The notes under the pieces: generated by a model | What the model was told of the DNA's origin: nothing | The model's input: the letters and a program-made list of their open reading frames with translations, nothing else | Databases searched by the model: none | DNA from: Myxococcales bacterium | GTDB lineage: Bacteria; Myxococcota_A; Polyangia; Polyangiales; JADJMO01 | Direction of reading: 5' to 3' | DNA: 64,000 bases | Assembly (NCBI GenBank): GCA_016709545.1 | Contig: JADJMO010000003.1 | Location: 434,001-498,000 of the forward strand | Part shown: piece after piece, positions 9,087 through 21,485 of the stretch | How positions within the stretch are numbered: position 1 is the stretch's first letter | Layout of the letters: each line of letters begins with the position of its first letter | Position numbers and translations under genes: made by a program

Positions 9087-10923
9087 GTCGTGGGCAGAGT
9101 AGCCCACGATTCGCCCGGCAACCGGCGAACGTGCCGCTCGTCGACGTGTGCGCGCAGCAGCTGCGCGACCTGACCGACGTGCGTGAGGTGTGGGGCGTGT
9201 CCGCACGCCTCCACCGTCACGACCTCTGCGTCCCGAACGTCGGCGACCAGCGGCTCGCGGTCGCCGTGGACGATGAACGTCGCGACACCACCTTCTTGGA
9301 CCACCGCGAACGCCTCCTGTGCGGCCCCGCGCGCCGACGTCGTCACGGCGTCCGCGAGCGCCCCTGCGTATCGACCCGCACCTCCCTTCCGCGCCAGCGA
9401 GGCGATCGCGCTCCTGGTCGCCGCATGCACCTCGCTCTCCCGCTCCGGCAGGAACCGCCGCTCGAACGCCTCGGCGTCGAGCCTCCCGAGCACGCTCGCC
9501 ACGACCGGTCGCAGTCGCAGCGTCCAGGACGGCGCCGCCATGAGGAAGCTCGGCGCGATCAGCACGAGCTTCGCGACGTCGTCGGGGTAAGCCGCCGCAT
9601 ACGTCGTCGCCAGCGCCGCGCCGAGCGAGTGCCCGACGAGCACCACCGGTCGCGTGCGCCCCGCGAGCAACGACCGCAGCCACCCAACGTCGATCGACCC
9701 CCGCCCCGAGCGCCCGAGCCCCGGCAGATCGACACGGGCCGACGTTCCACCGATCGAACGCGCGAGCGGCGCCATCGCCTCGCCGTCGAACGGGATGCCG
9801 TGCAGCAGCACCACGTCGGCCGTCCGTGGATCGCCGACCACGTACGTCCCGGCCTCGAAGTGCCCCGGTTCGTCCGCGGCAGAGGTGAGGAACCGCGTCG
9901 AGACGAGGAACCCGCACCAGCGCGCGAGCGCCTCCTCGAGCGGCGGGTGCACGAGCCCATCGCTGCGGCGTGCGCGTCGCCCTCGCGCGTGTCGTAGCGG
10001 TCCTCGACGAGGAAGCGCGTGCTCTCGCGGTGCAGGCCGGTCCACGCGCTCGGCAGCGCCGCCACGAGGCCCACGGGCAGCGTCCATCGCGGCGCGGGCA
10101 CCCCGAGCGTGCGCGCCAGCATCCCGACGAGCTCGGGCAGGGGAGGGCTCGCCGGATCGAACACCACGAGATCCTTGCCGGCGCTCTCGGCGCGCTCGGG
10201 GACCGTCGCGAGGAACTCCGCGAGGTAGTCGACCGTCACCACCGGCACGAACGTGCGCGCGGTGCCCGCGAGCGCCGGCAGTCGCCCTTCGAAGAGCTTC
10301 TGCACGGTCTCGGCGAGCCCTGGGAGCTGCGTCGTCTCACCCGTCCTCGAATCCCCGATCACGCCGCTCGGGTGCACCGCCGACCAGGGGAGGCCGAGCT
10401 CGTCGGCGAGGCGTTGGAACACCACGTAGGCCTCGTACTTCGACCCCTCGTAGGCGCCCTCGGCGTAGCGTTCGTCGATCGAGGCCTCGAGCGCCTCGCG
10501 CGACGCGGACGTCATGCGGTAGCCGCCGAGGAACACGAGCCGATCGAGCGCCGGCTGCGCCGCTGCCCAACGCATCACCCGCTCCGTGCCGCCGACGTTG
10601 GTGGACCGCGCCTCCTCTCGCGAGAGGCCGAACGCGAAGCGCGCGGCGAGGTGGTGCACCACGCGCACCGAGGGCAGGGGGCGCGTGAGCCCGAGCCCTT
10701 CCCGCTCGACGTCCCCTTCGACCACGACGAGCTTGCGCGGGTCGCCGCCGATCCGCTCGACGAACCGGGTGAGCTCTTCACGGCGCCGATGCGCCCCGCG
10801 CACGAGCGCTGCGACGGTCTTCCCGCGCCTCGTGAGGGCCGCCAGGAGCCAGCGGCCGAGGAAGCCAGTGGCGCCGGTGATCAGGATCTCGGGCTCGCGC
10901 AGGGAATCGTTCGGGTTCGTCAT
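9083..10923 (-). CDS. Fusion of extended SDR (NAD-dependent epimerase-like) and alpha/beta hydrolase, one frameshift
   Basis: The N-terminal half has the Rossmann motif ITGATGFLGRW, the extended-SDR YxxxK equivalent YEGSKYEAYV, and a substrate region ending in TRFLVEDRYDT. The C-terminal half is an alpha/beta hydrolase, with VVLLHGIPFDG, the nucleophile elbow VGHSLGAAL, and a late His in ACGHAPHLTH. The two halves lie in different frames. Adding one G near 9956-9958 (minus-strand ATGGGCTC to ATGGGGCTC) joins them as MGLVHPPLEEAL, giving a single protein of about 613 residues. A real fusion is likely because the SDR C-terminus continues naturally across the joint. It heads an operon with a barrel and an FGE-like gene and is divergent from a LysR gene. 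A lipid- or polyketide-like substrate is only a guess. Confidence 0.78.
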
Positions 10924-10981
10924 GGACCTGAGCTTGAGGCTCGGCGACCATGAGCGGAACTGGATTCATCTCATGCCAACC

Positions 10982-11932
10982 ATGAACGATCTCGATGCCC
11001 GCCGGATCAACCTCAACCTGCTGCCGGCCCTCGAGGCGCTCCTCGACACCCGCAGCGTGACGGCCGCCGCGCGGCGCACGAGCGTCTCGCAGTCGGCGAT
11101 GAGCCACTCGCTGGCGCGGCTCCGCGAGGTGCTCGGCGACCCGCTGCTCACCCCGGCCGGTCGCAACCTCGTGCTCACCCCGCGCGCAGCCCGCCTCGCG
11201 GCGAGCCTGCCGGGCGCGCTCGACCAGCTCACCGCGGCGCTCTCGCCCGGGAAGCCCTTCGATCCGGCGACGACCCGGCGCACCTTCCGCCTCGCGACGC
11301 TCGACTACTTCGAGGTCGCGGTGCTCGAGGACTTCATGGCGTACCTGCGCGCGCACGCGCCGCACGCGTCGGTGTGGATCGATCGCCTCTCGGCGGCGAC
11401 GCTGCCCGCGCTGCTCGCGGGTGAGATCGACCTCGCGCTCGTCGGCGAAGGGCTACTGCCTCGGCTGCCCGCGCTCGCGCGGCAGGAGCTGTACCGCGAC
11501 CCGTTCGCGGTGATGATGCGGCCCGACCACCCCGCCGCGAACAAACGCAAGCTCTCGCTCGAGGCGTACCTCGCGTACCCGCACGTCGTCGTGACCGTCG
11601 AGGGGCGCCAGGACGGCGCGGTCGATCGGGCGCTCGAGGCGGTCGGCGCGAAGCGCACGGTGACGCTGCGCCTGCCGCACTTCTCGACGGCGCCCCTCGC
11701 GGTCCTGGGCTCGGACGCGCTCTGCACGATCGCGAGCAGCATCGCCGAGCGCGGGCGCGCGCTTTACGGGCTCGTGACGCGCGCGCCGCCGATCGCTTTG
11801 CCCAGCCCCGCGATCAGCGCGGTCTTCTCGCAGCGGACCGCGGAGGACGAGGGCGCGCGCTGGTTCCGGTCGCTGTTCCTCGAGGGCAAGGCCACCTCGC
11901 GCCACCTCCGCGCCCTGGCGGCGAGAACCTGA
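10982..11932 (+). CDS. LysR-family transcriptional regulator
   Basis: This is a protein of about 316 residues. The N-terminal winged helix (LNLLPALEALLDTRSVTAAA, then SVSQSAMSHSLARLREVLGD) is followed by a LysR substrate-binding domain with ATLDYFEVAVLEDFMAYL. I chose the ATG at 10982 (MNDLDARRINLNLL), the usual distance before the HTH; ATGs at 10973 and 10922 are in frame. It is divergent from the SDR/hydrolase operon, whose ATG lies 58 bp away. By LysR convention it probably regulates that operon. The inducer is unknown. Confidence 0.9.
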   Translation: MNDLDARRINLNLLPALEALLDTRSVTAAARRTSVSQSAMSHSLARLREVLGDPLLTPAGRNLVLTPRAARLAASLPGALDQLTAALSPGKPFDPATTRRTFRLATLDYFEVAVLEDFMAYLRAHAPHASVWIDRLSAATLPALLAGEIDLALVGEGLLPRLPALARQELYRDPFAVMMRPDHPAANKRKLSLEAYLAYPHVVVTVEGRQDGAVDRALEAVGAKRTVTLRLPHFSTAPLAVLGSDALCTIASSIAERGRALYGLVTRAPPIALPSPAISAVFSQRTAEDEGARWFRSLFLEGKATSRHLRALAART

Positions 11933-11941
11933 CCGGGACGC

Positions 11942-12295
11942 TCACGCGGGACGGCGGCGGGCGCCGGTCGCGATCAGCGCGATGCCGGCGAGCAGGCAGA
12001 TCAACGCACCACCACCGGTCAGGATCACGAAGCGCGTGGCCTCGGATTCGAAGCCGTGGTTGTCCTCGACCTTCTGCTCGAACTCCTTCTTGCTCCAGCC
12101 GTACATCTTGGCGTCCGAGGCGAGATTGCGCCGGCTCTCGAGGACGTGGTCGCGGCTCTCCAGCCAGACGGTGGTGCTGAATCCGGACCCTCCCGCGCCG
12201 AGCAGCAAGAGGACACCGAAGACGATGAGTCCCGGGCGACGGCGGCCGCTCGTGGATGGTGCGGTCGGTGCAGCGGGGACAGGCAACGATTGCAT
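11942..12295 (-). CDS. Small two-helix membrane protein
   Basis: The product has 117 residues with two membrane segments (GLIVFGVLLLLGAGGSGF and FVILTGGGALICLLAGIALIATG) flanking a charged loop containing WSKKEFEQKVEDNHGFESEA. I chose the ATG at 12295 (MQSLPVPAAP) because AGAAGGAAC lies just upstream. It is divergent from the gene at 12496, and a perfect 15-bp palindrome sits between them. I do not recognise the family. Confidence 0.72.
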   Translation of the reverse strand: MQSLPVPAAPTAPSTSGRRRPGLIVFGVLLLLGAGGSGFSTTVWLESRDHVLESRRNLASDAKMYGWSKKEFEQKVEDNHGFESEATRFVILTGGGALICLLAGIALIATGARRRPA

Positions 12296-12430
12296 GATCG
12301 TGTTCCTTCTGGGCGGTGTGCGGTGGTCGCCGGAGTCTGCTCTCTTGGACGGGGCTGTCGTCTGAAACGCGCCTAAAAGTCGGCCGCCACCACCCCCCTG
12401 CGCGACTCGGTGCGCGCGGCAGGGACGCCT

Positions 12431-12445
12431 AAATTGGGCCAATTT
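12431..12445. promoter_or_regulatory. Perfect 15-bp palindrome between divergent genes
   Basis: AAATTGGGCCAATTT has 7-bp arms around a central base. It is unusually AT-rich for this window and sits between the divergent starts at 12295 and 12496, 51 bp before the second one. I read it as a likely operator; no cognate regulator is identified. Confidence 0.4.
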
Positions 12446-12495
12446 GGCAGGACAACGCGTTGACCCGAGGTCTGCCGACTACGACCCTCGCTTGC

Positions 12496-13374
12496 ATGGG
12501 CGCAGCCGACGACAGCATCCGAGCCGAAGTTTCCCCGGCCCTCTGGCCGGGCGAGACCATCCTCTACACGGGTTGGACGCAGCGACCGGGCAAGGACGAG
12601 ATCGTCTACCTCATGGCGTCGACGGTCCACCGCACGTTCTTCGTGGAGGGGAGGTTCGGGCTCACGAGCCTCAACGTCCAATCCGGCGGAGAGCGCTTCG
12701 CGATCGAGCACCGCATGCTGACCGCGGTGGTCGAGGAGCCCCTCGTCCTCGGGACGCTCCTGCGCCTCGAGGTCCACGGCCAGGAGCCGCGCGGCTTCTT
12801 CCTGGCGCCGCACAAGATCGCGACGGGGTGCGACGGGCTCGGCGCATGGATTGGCACGTTCCTCCCGTGGCTGCGGCGCCATGCGCAGCAGGGCACCTTC
12901 CGCACACCGGAGGGGCAGCAGCACGCGGCGGCCGAGCTCACGCAGATGGCCTCGGAGAGCGCAGCGCTGCGGCAGCGGTTCGCCGCCGACGCCGCGCGGA
13001 TCGAGGCGCAGAAGGCGGTCCGCTGGCCGTGGATCCCCGCGTTCTTGTTCTTGCTCGCCGGTGCGTTCGGTGTGTTCACGCTGATCCGGTTCAGCGGGCA
13101 GATCGAGAAGAGCGAGGGCTACGTCGCCAGCCTGGAGAAGGACATCGCGAAGGCCAAGGACACGCCGGCGAAGAAGCGCACGTCCGAGCAGAGCACGCTG
13201 CTCGAGCAGGCCGACGAGCGGCGCGCATCGGCCAAGGACGGGCTCGCCACGAGCGAGACGAACCGAATCGCGGGGATCGCATTCGTGGGTGGCGGCTTCG
13301 GGCTCGCGATCGGCTGCTTCGTACTCGCGAGCAAGCTGACGAAGAAGAAGCGCGCCGCCGCGGCGCCCGCCTGA
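12496..13374 (+). CDS. Two-helix membrane protein with periplasmic or cytoplasmic coiled coil
   Basis: This is a 292-residue protein. The soluble N-terminal part (about 185 residues) resembles PH-like or stress-type sensor folds in composition, but I cannot name a family. A membrane segment (WIPAFLFLLAGAFGVFTLI) is followed by a charged helical stretch rich in Lys/Glu (EKDIAKAKDTPAKKRTSEQS) and a second membrane segment (IAGIAFVGGGFGLAIGCFV) ending in KKKRAAAAPA. I chose the ATG at 12496 over an upstream TTG at 12460. Function is unknown. Confidence 0.75.
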   Translation: MGAADDSIRAEVSPALWPGETILYTGWTQRPGKDEIVYLMASTVHRTFFVEGRFGLTSLNVQSGGERFAIEHRMLTAVVEEPLVLGTLLRLEVHGQEPRGFFLAPHKIATGCDGLGAWIGTFLPWLRRHAQQGTFRTPEGQQHAAAELTQMASESAALRQRFAADAARIEAQKAVRWPWIPAFLFLLAGAFGVFTLIRFSGQIEKSEGYVASLEKDIAKAKDTPAKKRTSEQSTLLEQADERRASAKDGLATSETNRIAGIAFVGGGFGLAIGCFVLASKLTKKKRAAAAPA

Positions 13375-13447
13375 TCCTCGAGACGCAGAGGCTGGGCGCA
13401 AGCGGAGCTGGGTTTGCTGGCCACGGCGCGAGGTGAGAGCATCGTGC

Positions 13448-13840
13448 ATGACCTCGGGGCTCGGTGTGGTCCGCGCGATCGCCGCCTCGGCGGTCGTCGT
13501 GACGGTCGGCTGCAGCACCAGCCCCGCGCAGTATTGCGACAGCACCGATCCCCCCGACAGCGGCCTCGAGATCGTGACCAAGTCAGGGAAGATCGACCGC
13601 GTCGAGGTGAGCGCGCCGTGTCTGACGGGCTCGCTGTCCTGCCTGGAGCCCTCCGGCTCGTTCGCCCGCGGATGTCACCGCATCGACGTCGGCGCACAGC
13701 ACCCGGGGACCTGTGACGTCACCGCATACTCCGGAGTGTTCGAGGTGGGTCGGATCCGCGCGACCTTCGCCGACATCCCCCTCTGCGACGGTCGACACCT
13801 TTCGAGCCCCATCCCGCCGGTCGTGCTGCCAGTGGACTGA
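13448..13840 (+). CDS. Small lipoprotein
   Basis: This 130-residue protein carries a lipobox (VTVGC, Cys22) and six more cysteines in the mature part, suggesting a disulfide-bonded periplasmic domain. The ATG at 13448 is preferred over 13433 because it gives a standard-length signal. The stop lies 7 bp from the convergent DUF2461 gene. No family is recognised. Confidence 0.65.
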   Translation: MTSGLGVVRAIAASAVVVTVGCSTSPAQYCDSTDPPDSGLEIVTKSGKIDRVEVSAPCLTGSLSCLEPSGSFARGCHRIDVGAQHPGTCDVTAYSGVFEVGRIRATFADIPLCDGRHLSSPIPPVVLPVD

Positions 13841-13847
13841 TCCCCAC

Positions 13848-14528
13848 TCACGCCAGCGCGTCTGCGAGCCACGCGCGGACCTTGTTCACCTCGCGGAACC
13901 GCTCGACCACCACGTCCACCAGCGCCGCCGAACCGAGCTCCGTCGGCACGGGCGTCGTGCGCCCCGCGTGCAGCGCGCCGAACCGCAGGAGATCGGCGCG
14001 CGGGTGGTCCGGCGCGAACCCCTTCGGCACCCGCTTCCACTCCTCGCGCCCTACGTCCACGCCGTCCGCGCGCAGCGCCTCGACGAGCTTCGCGAGGGCG
14101 GCGCCGCGCTTCGGATCGGCGACCGCGGCCCGGTATTTCACCAGCTGATCCTTCTCGAACACGTGCATGCCGGCGCCGCACATCAGCTCGTCGTCGGTGA
14201 GCCGGAAGTAGAACCCCGGGCGGCCGAAGCCGCGCTCGTCGCCGTCCCAGAACCACAGGTCGAAGTGCGTCTTGTAGGGGCTCTTGTCGGCCGAAAACCG
14301 CGTGTCGCGGTGCTGCCGCATCAGCGAGCCCGGTGTGCGCGGGTCGTAGCCGATCGTCTTCACGAGCTTGCGCAGCTTCGGCCCGATTGTCGACACGAAC
14401 TCCTTCGCGGGGTCGGTCCACACCTCGGCGAAGCGCTCACGGTGCGCATCGAACCAGACCTTGTCGTTGTGGGCCGTGAGGTCGCGCAGGAACCGGGTCG
14501 TGCCCTTCGGGAAGCCCTCGAACGCCAT
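13848..14528 (-). CDS. DUF2461 family protein
   Basis: This is a 226-residue protein. Motifs typical of the family are FLRDLTAHNDKVWFDAHR near the N-terminus, RFSADKSPYKTHFDLWFW, and GFYFRLTDDELMCGAGMHVF. The start at 14528 is favoured because GGAGGA precedes it at a normal distance; an in-frame ATG at 14546 lies upstream of that site. The family is widespread in bacteria and its biochemical role is not established. It is monocistronic and convergent with the small lipoprotein gene. Confidence 0.9.
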   Translation of the reverse strand: MAFEGFPKGTTRFLRDLTAHNDKVWFDAHRERFAEVWTDPAKEFVSTIGPKLRKLVKTIGYDPRTPGSLMRQHRDTRFSADKSPYKTHFDLWFWDGDERGFGRPGFYFRLTDDELMCGAGMHVFEKDQLVKYRAAVADPKRGAALAKLVEALRADGVDVGREEWKRVPKGFAPDHPRADLLRFGALHAGRTTPVPTELGSAALVDVVVERFREVNKVRAWLADALA

Positions 14529-14612
14529 CTCGTCCTCCGTGCCCACGTCGTATCACGCTCGCGCCGAGTTCGCGCAGAGGACGAGGCTCGAGGGACGCGT
14601 TAGCGTGGGTGC

Positions 14613-16055
14613 ATGCGACGCGTGGTCGGCTTGCTGTTGCTCGTCGTCGGCTGCGGAGGCCGCGTCGGGGACGTCTCCGTCGACGCAGCGCCGGATGCGA
14701 CCGTCGACACCAGCGACGCGGCGACTGCAGACACAAGCATTGACGTTGCGCCGGAGACGGTCGATTCGACGCTTCCCGATTCGGCCGTCGCAGAAGCAGC
14801 CGACGCCGAGCGGGATCCTTTCGTGTGGGCTCGCGTGCTGGGTCAGCCCGGGACCCTTGGTCGAGGTCCCGACGCGGTGATCGAGCCGAGCGGACGGACC
14901 ACGTTCGCGGTCATGTCCAACGCGCCGTTCCCCGGCTTCTCCGACCCGTGCGTACTGGGCGCGGGCGGCGCCGGCGTCGCACGCCTCGATCCCACTGGTA
15001 CGCCACTGTTCCTGCGCTGTTACGAGAAGGAATTCTACCAGGGCGGCACGCTCGCTGTCGCTCCCGACGGTGCGGTGTGGCTCGGCACGTACGACGCCCG
15101 CGTTGGCAGTGCGGACATGGCCGTCACGCTACGCCGGCTCGACGCCAAGGGCGCGCTCGCGTGGGAGAGGACCCTCCGCCCCAAGACTCCGAGCGTGCAC
15201 ACCAACGTGCGCGGCGTGGTGACGACAGCTGCCGGCGAGGGCATCGTCGCCGTTCACTTGGTCGAGCCGATCGACTTCGGCGGCGGACTCGTCGGTGGAC
15301 CGGGGATGCCGGCGGTCGTCGCGAAATACGACGCGACCGGTGCGTTGCTCTGGACACGCACGATCGCCAACGAGAGCCTCCGACGCGGGTACAACACTGC
15401 GCTCGGCGCGACGAAGACGGGCGGCGCGGTCGTCGTTGGCGCGTGGTTCGGGGGCACCATCGATCTCGGCGCAGGTCCCACGTCACTCACGGAAGGCGCT
15501 TACCTCCTGGCGCTGAACGCGACCGGTGGGCCGCTGTGGAGTCGAGTTCTCCCCTATGGCGCCGACTGCACGTCGGTGGCAGCGAATGACAAGGGCGAGG
15601 TCGTCACCGCTGGTAACACCAGCGTGCCTTTCGATCCCGGTATCGGCGGCGCGATTCTCGGTACCAAGGATGCGGTCATGGCCTTCGTCGTGGTGTACGA
15701 CCCGACGGGCAAGCCGCTCTGGGCGACGAGCTGGCCGGGCGTCGCCAACGTCGCCACCTTCGCCGGCAGCACCGTGTGGGTCGGTGGCGCGCAGCGCTCG
15801 TCCACCGGCCTCGACTCCCCGCGCCTCACCCACTTCGCCGCCGACGGCACCACGCTCGGTGAGGCGTGGCCCGGCTACGTGACACCGCCGTCGCGCGCGA
15901 CCGTGCAAGGGCTCTCGGTGGACCCGACAGGCGGTGTCGCGATCGTCGGCTTCTTCAACTCGCCCCTTTCGTTCGGCAAGACGACCCTCACGCCGCTGCC
16001 CGTCGCCGAGACGTCCTGGCCTTCTTCGACCTTCGCCGCGCGCTGGGTGCCATGA
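14613..16055 (+). CDS. Beta-propeller lipoprotein, first of a tandem pair
   Basis: The product has 480 residues, with a lipobox (LLVVGC, Cys14), then an Asp/Ala/Thr-rich linker to about residue 66 (VDAAPDATVDTSDAATADTS) typical of myxobacterial surface lipoproteins. The rest consists of repeated strands with phrases such as VARLDPTGTPLFLR, VAKYDATGALLWTRTIAN and VVVYDPTGKPLWATSW, like SBBP/beta-propeller blades. Its stop overlaps the ATG of the second copy (ATGA). It is probably anchored in the outer membrane; the ligand is unknown. Confidence 0.85.
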   Translation: MRRVVGLLLLVVGCGGRVGDVSVDAAPDATVDTSDAATADTSIDVAPETVDSTLPDSAVAEAADAERDPFVWARVLGQPGTLGRGPDAVIEPSGRTTFAVMSNAPFPGFSDPCVLGAGGAGVARLDPTGTPLFLRCYEKEFYQGGTLAVAPDGAVWLGTYDARVGSADMAVTLRRLDAKGALAWERTLRPKTPSVHTNVRGVVTTAAGEGIVAVHLVEPIDFGGGLVGGPGMPAVVAKYDATGALLWTRTIANESLRRGYNTALGATKTGGAVVVGAWFGGTIDLGAGPTSLTEGAYLLALNATGGPLWSRVLPYGADCTSVAANDKGEVVTAGNTSVPFDPGIGGAILGTKDAVMAFVVVYDPTGKPLWATSWPGVANVATFAGSTVWVGGAQRSSTGLDSPRLTHFAADGTTLGEAWPGYVTPPSRATVQGLSVDPTGGVAIVGFFNSPLSFGKTTLTPLPVAETSWPSSTFAARWVP

Positions 16056-17500
16056 TGGCGAAGTCGTGGGCGCACTGGCTGCTGCTCGTCGTCGGCTGCG
16101 GAGGTCGCGTCGAGGACGTGGCTGCCGACGCGGCGCCGGATGCGACGGTCGATGCGGCCATCGACACGAGCACGGACGTAGTCGGCGAGACCGTCGACAC
16201 GAGCGTGCCTGATACAACTGTTGCAGACACAGCTGCAGTGGACGCCGCCGCCGACGCCACCCTCGATCCGTTCGTCTGGGCGCGGGTGCTCGGCAGGGGC
16301 GCCACCCTCGTTCGTGGGCCGGACGTGGTTCTCGAGCCGAGCGGCCGGACGACCGTCGCCATGGTCTCGGACGAGCTCTTCTTCGGCGTTCCGGATCCCT
16401 GCAAGGCTGGTGGCACGGGCGTGGCGCGCTTCGATCCGACGGGCGCGCCGCTCTTCGTGCGCTGTTACCCGAAGGAGCTCTACGAAGGCGGTGCGGTCGC
16501 GGTCGCCCCGGACGGCGCAGTGTGGCTCGGCACGTACGATGCTCGCGCGGCCGTCGGGGACCTGGCGGTCACGCTGCGGAGGCTCGACGCAAAGGGTGAG
16601 CTCGCGTGGGAGAAGACGCTCCGCCCCAAGATCCCGAGCAACCAGACCAACGTGCGTGGCGTGGTCACGACCGCCGCAGGCGACGGCCTGGTCGCCGTCG
16701 AGCTCGGCGATCCCGTCGACTTCGGCGCGGGCCCAGTCGGTGGACCCGGGAAGCCGCACGTCGTCGCCAAGTACGACGCGAGCGGCGCGTTGCTCTGGAC
16801 GCGCACCATCGCCAACGAGGACCTCCGGATCGGACGAGGATCGGCGCTCGGCGCGACGGCGGGTGGTGGTGCCGTCGTGGCCGGGTACTGGAGCAATGGC
16901 ACCATCGATCTGGGCGCCGGTTCGACGTCGCTCACCACAGGCTCGTATCTCCTCGTCCTCGATCCGGCCGGCAAGCCCGTGTGGAATCGCACGTTCCCCT
17001 ATGGTGTCAACTGCGCCTGGGTCGCCGCGAACACCAAGGGCGAGGTCGTCGTCGCGGGCGTCACAGGCGTGCCGTTCGATCCAGGTGTCGGAGGCGAGAT
17101 CCCCGCTGCCAAAGATGCGGTGAGGGCCTTCGTCGCGGTCTACGATCCGATTGGAAAGCCACTCTGGGCAACGAGCTGGCCCGGCTTCGCCAACGTTGCT
17201 GCTTTCGCGGGCAGCACCGTGTGGGTCGGCGGCGCGCAGCGCTCGTCCACCGGCCTCGACACCCCGCGCCTCACGCACTTCGCCGCCGACGGCACCACCC
17301 TCGGCGAGGCGTGGCCTGGCTACGTGACGCCAACCGCTCGCGCAACCGTCCATGGACTGTCCGTGGATCCGATCGGTGGCCTCGCGATCGTCGGTCTCTT
17401 CGACTCCCCGCTCACCTTCGGCACCAAGACGCTGACGCCGCTGCCGCCCACCGACGCGAGCCCGTTCACCTCGACGTTCGCGGCGCGCTGGGTGCCGTGA
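16052..17500 (+). CDS. Beta-propeller lipoprotein, second of a tandem pair
   Basis: This 482-residue protein is collinear with the preceding one over nearly its full length. It has the same lipobox type (LLLVVGC, Cys16), the same Asp/Ala/Thr-rich linker, and the same blade phrases (RFDPTGAPLFVRC, WTRTIANEDL, TSWPGFANVAAFAGSTVWVG). DNA identity is especially high over the C-terminal third (around 15770-15870 against 17215-17315), pointing to a recent duplication or gene conversion. Start is ATG 16052, overlapping the previous stop. Confidence 0.85.
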   Translation: MMAKSWAHWLLLVVGCGGRVEDVAADAAPDATVDAAIDTSTDVVGETVDTSVPDTTVADTAAVDAAADATLDPFVWARVLGRGATLVRGPDVVLEPSGRTTVAMVSDELFFGVPDPCKAGGTGVARFDPTGAPLFVRCYPKELYEGGAVAVAPDGAVWLGTYDARAAVGDLAVTLRRLDAKGELAWEKTLRPKIPSNQTNVRGVVTTAAGDGLVAVELGDPVDFGAGPVGGPGKPHVVAKYDASGALLWTRTIANEDLRIGRGSALGATAGGGAVVAGYWSNGTIDLGAGSTSLTTGSYLLVLDPAGKPVWNRTFPYGVNCAWVAANTKGEVVVAGVTGVPFDPGVGGEIPAAKDAVRAFVAVYDPIGKPLWATSWPGFANVAAFAGSTVWVGGAQRSSTGLDTPRLTHFAADGTTLGEAWPGYVTPTARATVHGLSVDPIGGLAIVGLFDSPLTFGTKTLTPLPPTDASPFTSTFAARWVP

Positions 17501-17540
17501 GGCTAGAACGCACACACTCCCTCGCTTACGCTGACCCCGC

Positions 17541-20102
<2,562 letters not shown>

Positions 20103-20103
20103 C

Positions 20104-21473
20104 TCAGCCTCGCGGAGACGCCCCCGTGAGCCGCGCCACCCGTCGCAGCGCCCCGAGCTTCGCGAGGCTCCGCTCCGCGAACGCGCGCACGTCGACGTCG
20201 ACCAGCACCTCCCGCATCCGCGCGTGAAGCGCCTCGGCGAGGTCGGCCGCGCGCGCCCACGCCTCGTCGCCCGGCATCGGCAGCGCCGGCTCCACCTTCG
20301 GCAGCTCGCCGTGCGTCGTGGGCCGCAGCGCCATCGGCAGCATGTCGTACGCCGGCGCGAGGCGGAACGTGGCGTAGTCGTCCGTGAAGAACGCGATGTT
20401 GCCGAGGTGCATGTCCGTGTTGCCGATGAGGCCGCCGAACAGGTGCAGCAGCCGCACGCCGTCGAGACCTTCCCGCGAGAGACGCTGCTGCCCGACGAGC
20501 CCCTCGGCGAGCGCGACCCACGCCCCGCTACCCACGAACTCCGCGTCGACCGTCGTCCCCGACACCACCGCGACGCGCCCGTGGGCCGTGCGGTCGAACC
20601 GCTCGACCTCGAGGTACGCCCGCCCGTCGAGCTCCACGTACGCGGACCGTGCCGCCGCCACGCCGCCGGCGCGCAGCGTCTCGAGGGCGAGGTGCTCGCA
20701 GAGGAGCAGGTCGGCCCAGCGGCGCGCGCTCCGCGACGCGTCGAGGGGAGGGAGTACTTCACGATCAGCGCTCTCCGCCCCGGCGCCGTGCAGGCGAACT
20801 TCGGCTGCTCTCCGCCCGCCGAAGACCCCGGCGCGTCGCCCTCGAGCTGGCGCGCGACGACGGCTTCGTACCCTGCGCGCCCGACCTCCGTCGGCGACAG
20901 CAGCCGCTCGAGGTGACGCTCGCGCGCCGCGTCCCCGATCAGCAGATCCCCGGGCAGGTCTTCGGCGCGATGCACGAGAGCGCGGAGCAGCTGGTCCGCC
21001 GTCCAGAGGCGCGGGTCCGCGGGGACGGCGAGCTCGCGCGGAAGGCTGCGCGCGAACAGCCGACCGAGAAACCCCTGGGGCCGGAGCTCCTCGACGAACC
21101 AGGGGAGACCACGGGCGATCTGCTCGAATTGCCCTTGTCGCTCCCGGACCGTCCCCGTCCGGTCCTCCGCTCCGAGTTCGCCGAAGAACACCGAGCCGCC
21201 GACGAGCGGCACGAGCCTGCCGAACGGTGCGATCCGCCCCTCGGCATCCACCCGGTGCACCGTCACCCCACCGCGGAAGCTCGTGGTCGGGTCGACCGCG
21301 GCGTAGCGCGCCGCCCGGGCCTTGCCGATCGAGACGACCGCCGCGCTGGCGCGTGCCCGCGTGACGAGGCGGGACAGCGTGGGCTGACTCACGCCGAGCT
21401 CGGCGGCGAGTTCCCGCGCGGTCGCGATCCCCCGCCGCTGGAGAGCGAAGATCAGCGCCTCGACGGTGGCCAT
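20104..21473 (-). CDS. yjjJ: HipA-like toxin kinase with fused N-terminal HTH (YjjJ type), one frameshift
   Basis: The N-terminus is a winged helix (ARELAAELGVSQPTLSRLV), followed by a HipA N-domain and kinase domain. Catalytic features visible are GGEQPKFA, LIVKYS, NTDMHLGNIAFF and APAYDMLPM. The fusion of DNA-binding and kinase parts in one chain matches E. coli YjjJ rather than a separate hipBA pair; no hipB lies alongside. A frameshift near 20750-20752 is cured by one C (minus strand), giving YSPPLDASRSARRWADLL, the expected family sequence and about 457 residues. Two direct repeats upstream may be its operators. By family, it should phosphorylate a translation-related target; this is not shown here. 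Confidence 0.85.
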
Positions 21474-21485
21474 CGAGGACGATTA

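Noticed and set aside
9083..10923. Two separate genes (SDR and hydrolase) instead of one fusion
   Set aside because: The SDR C-terminus continues without a break into the hydrolase once one G is added, and neither half has its own start with a ribosome binding site at the joint.
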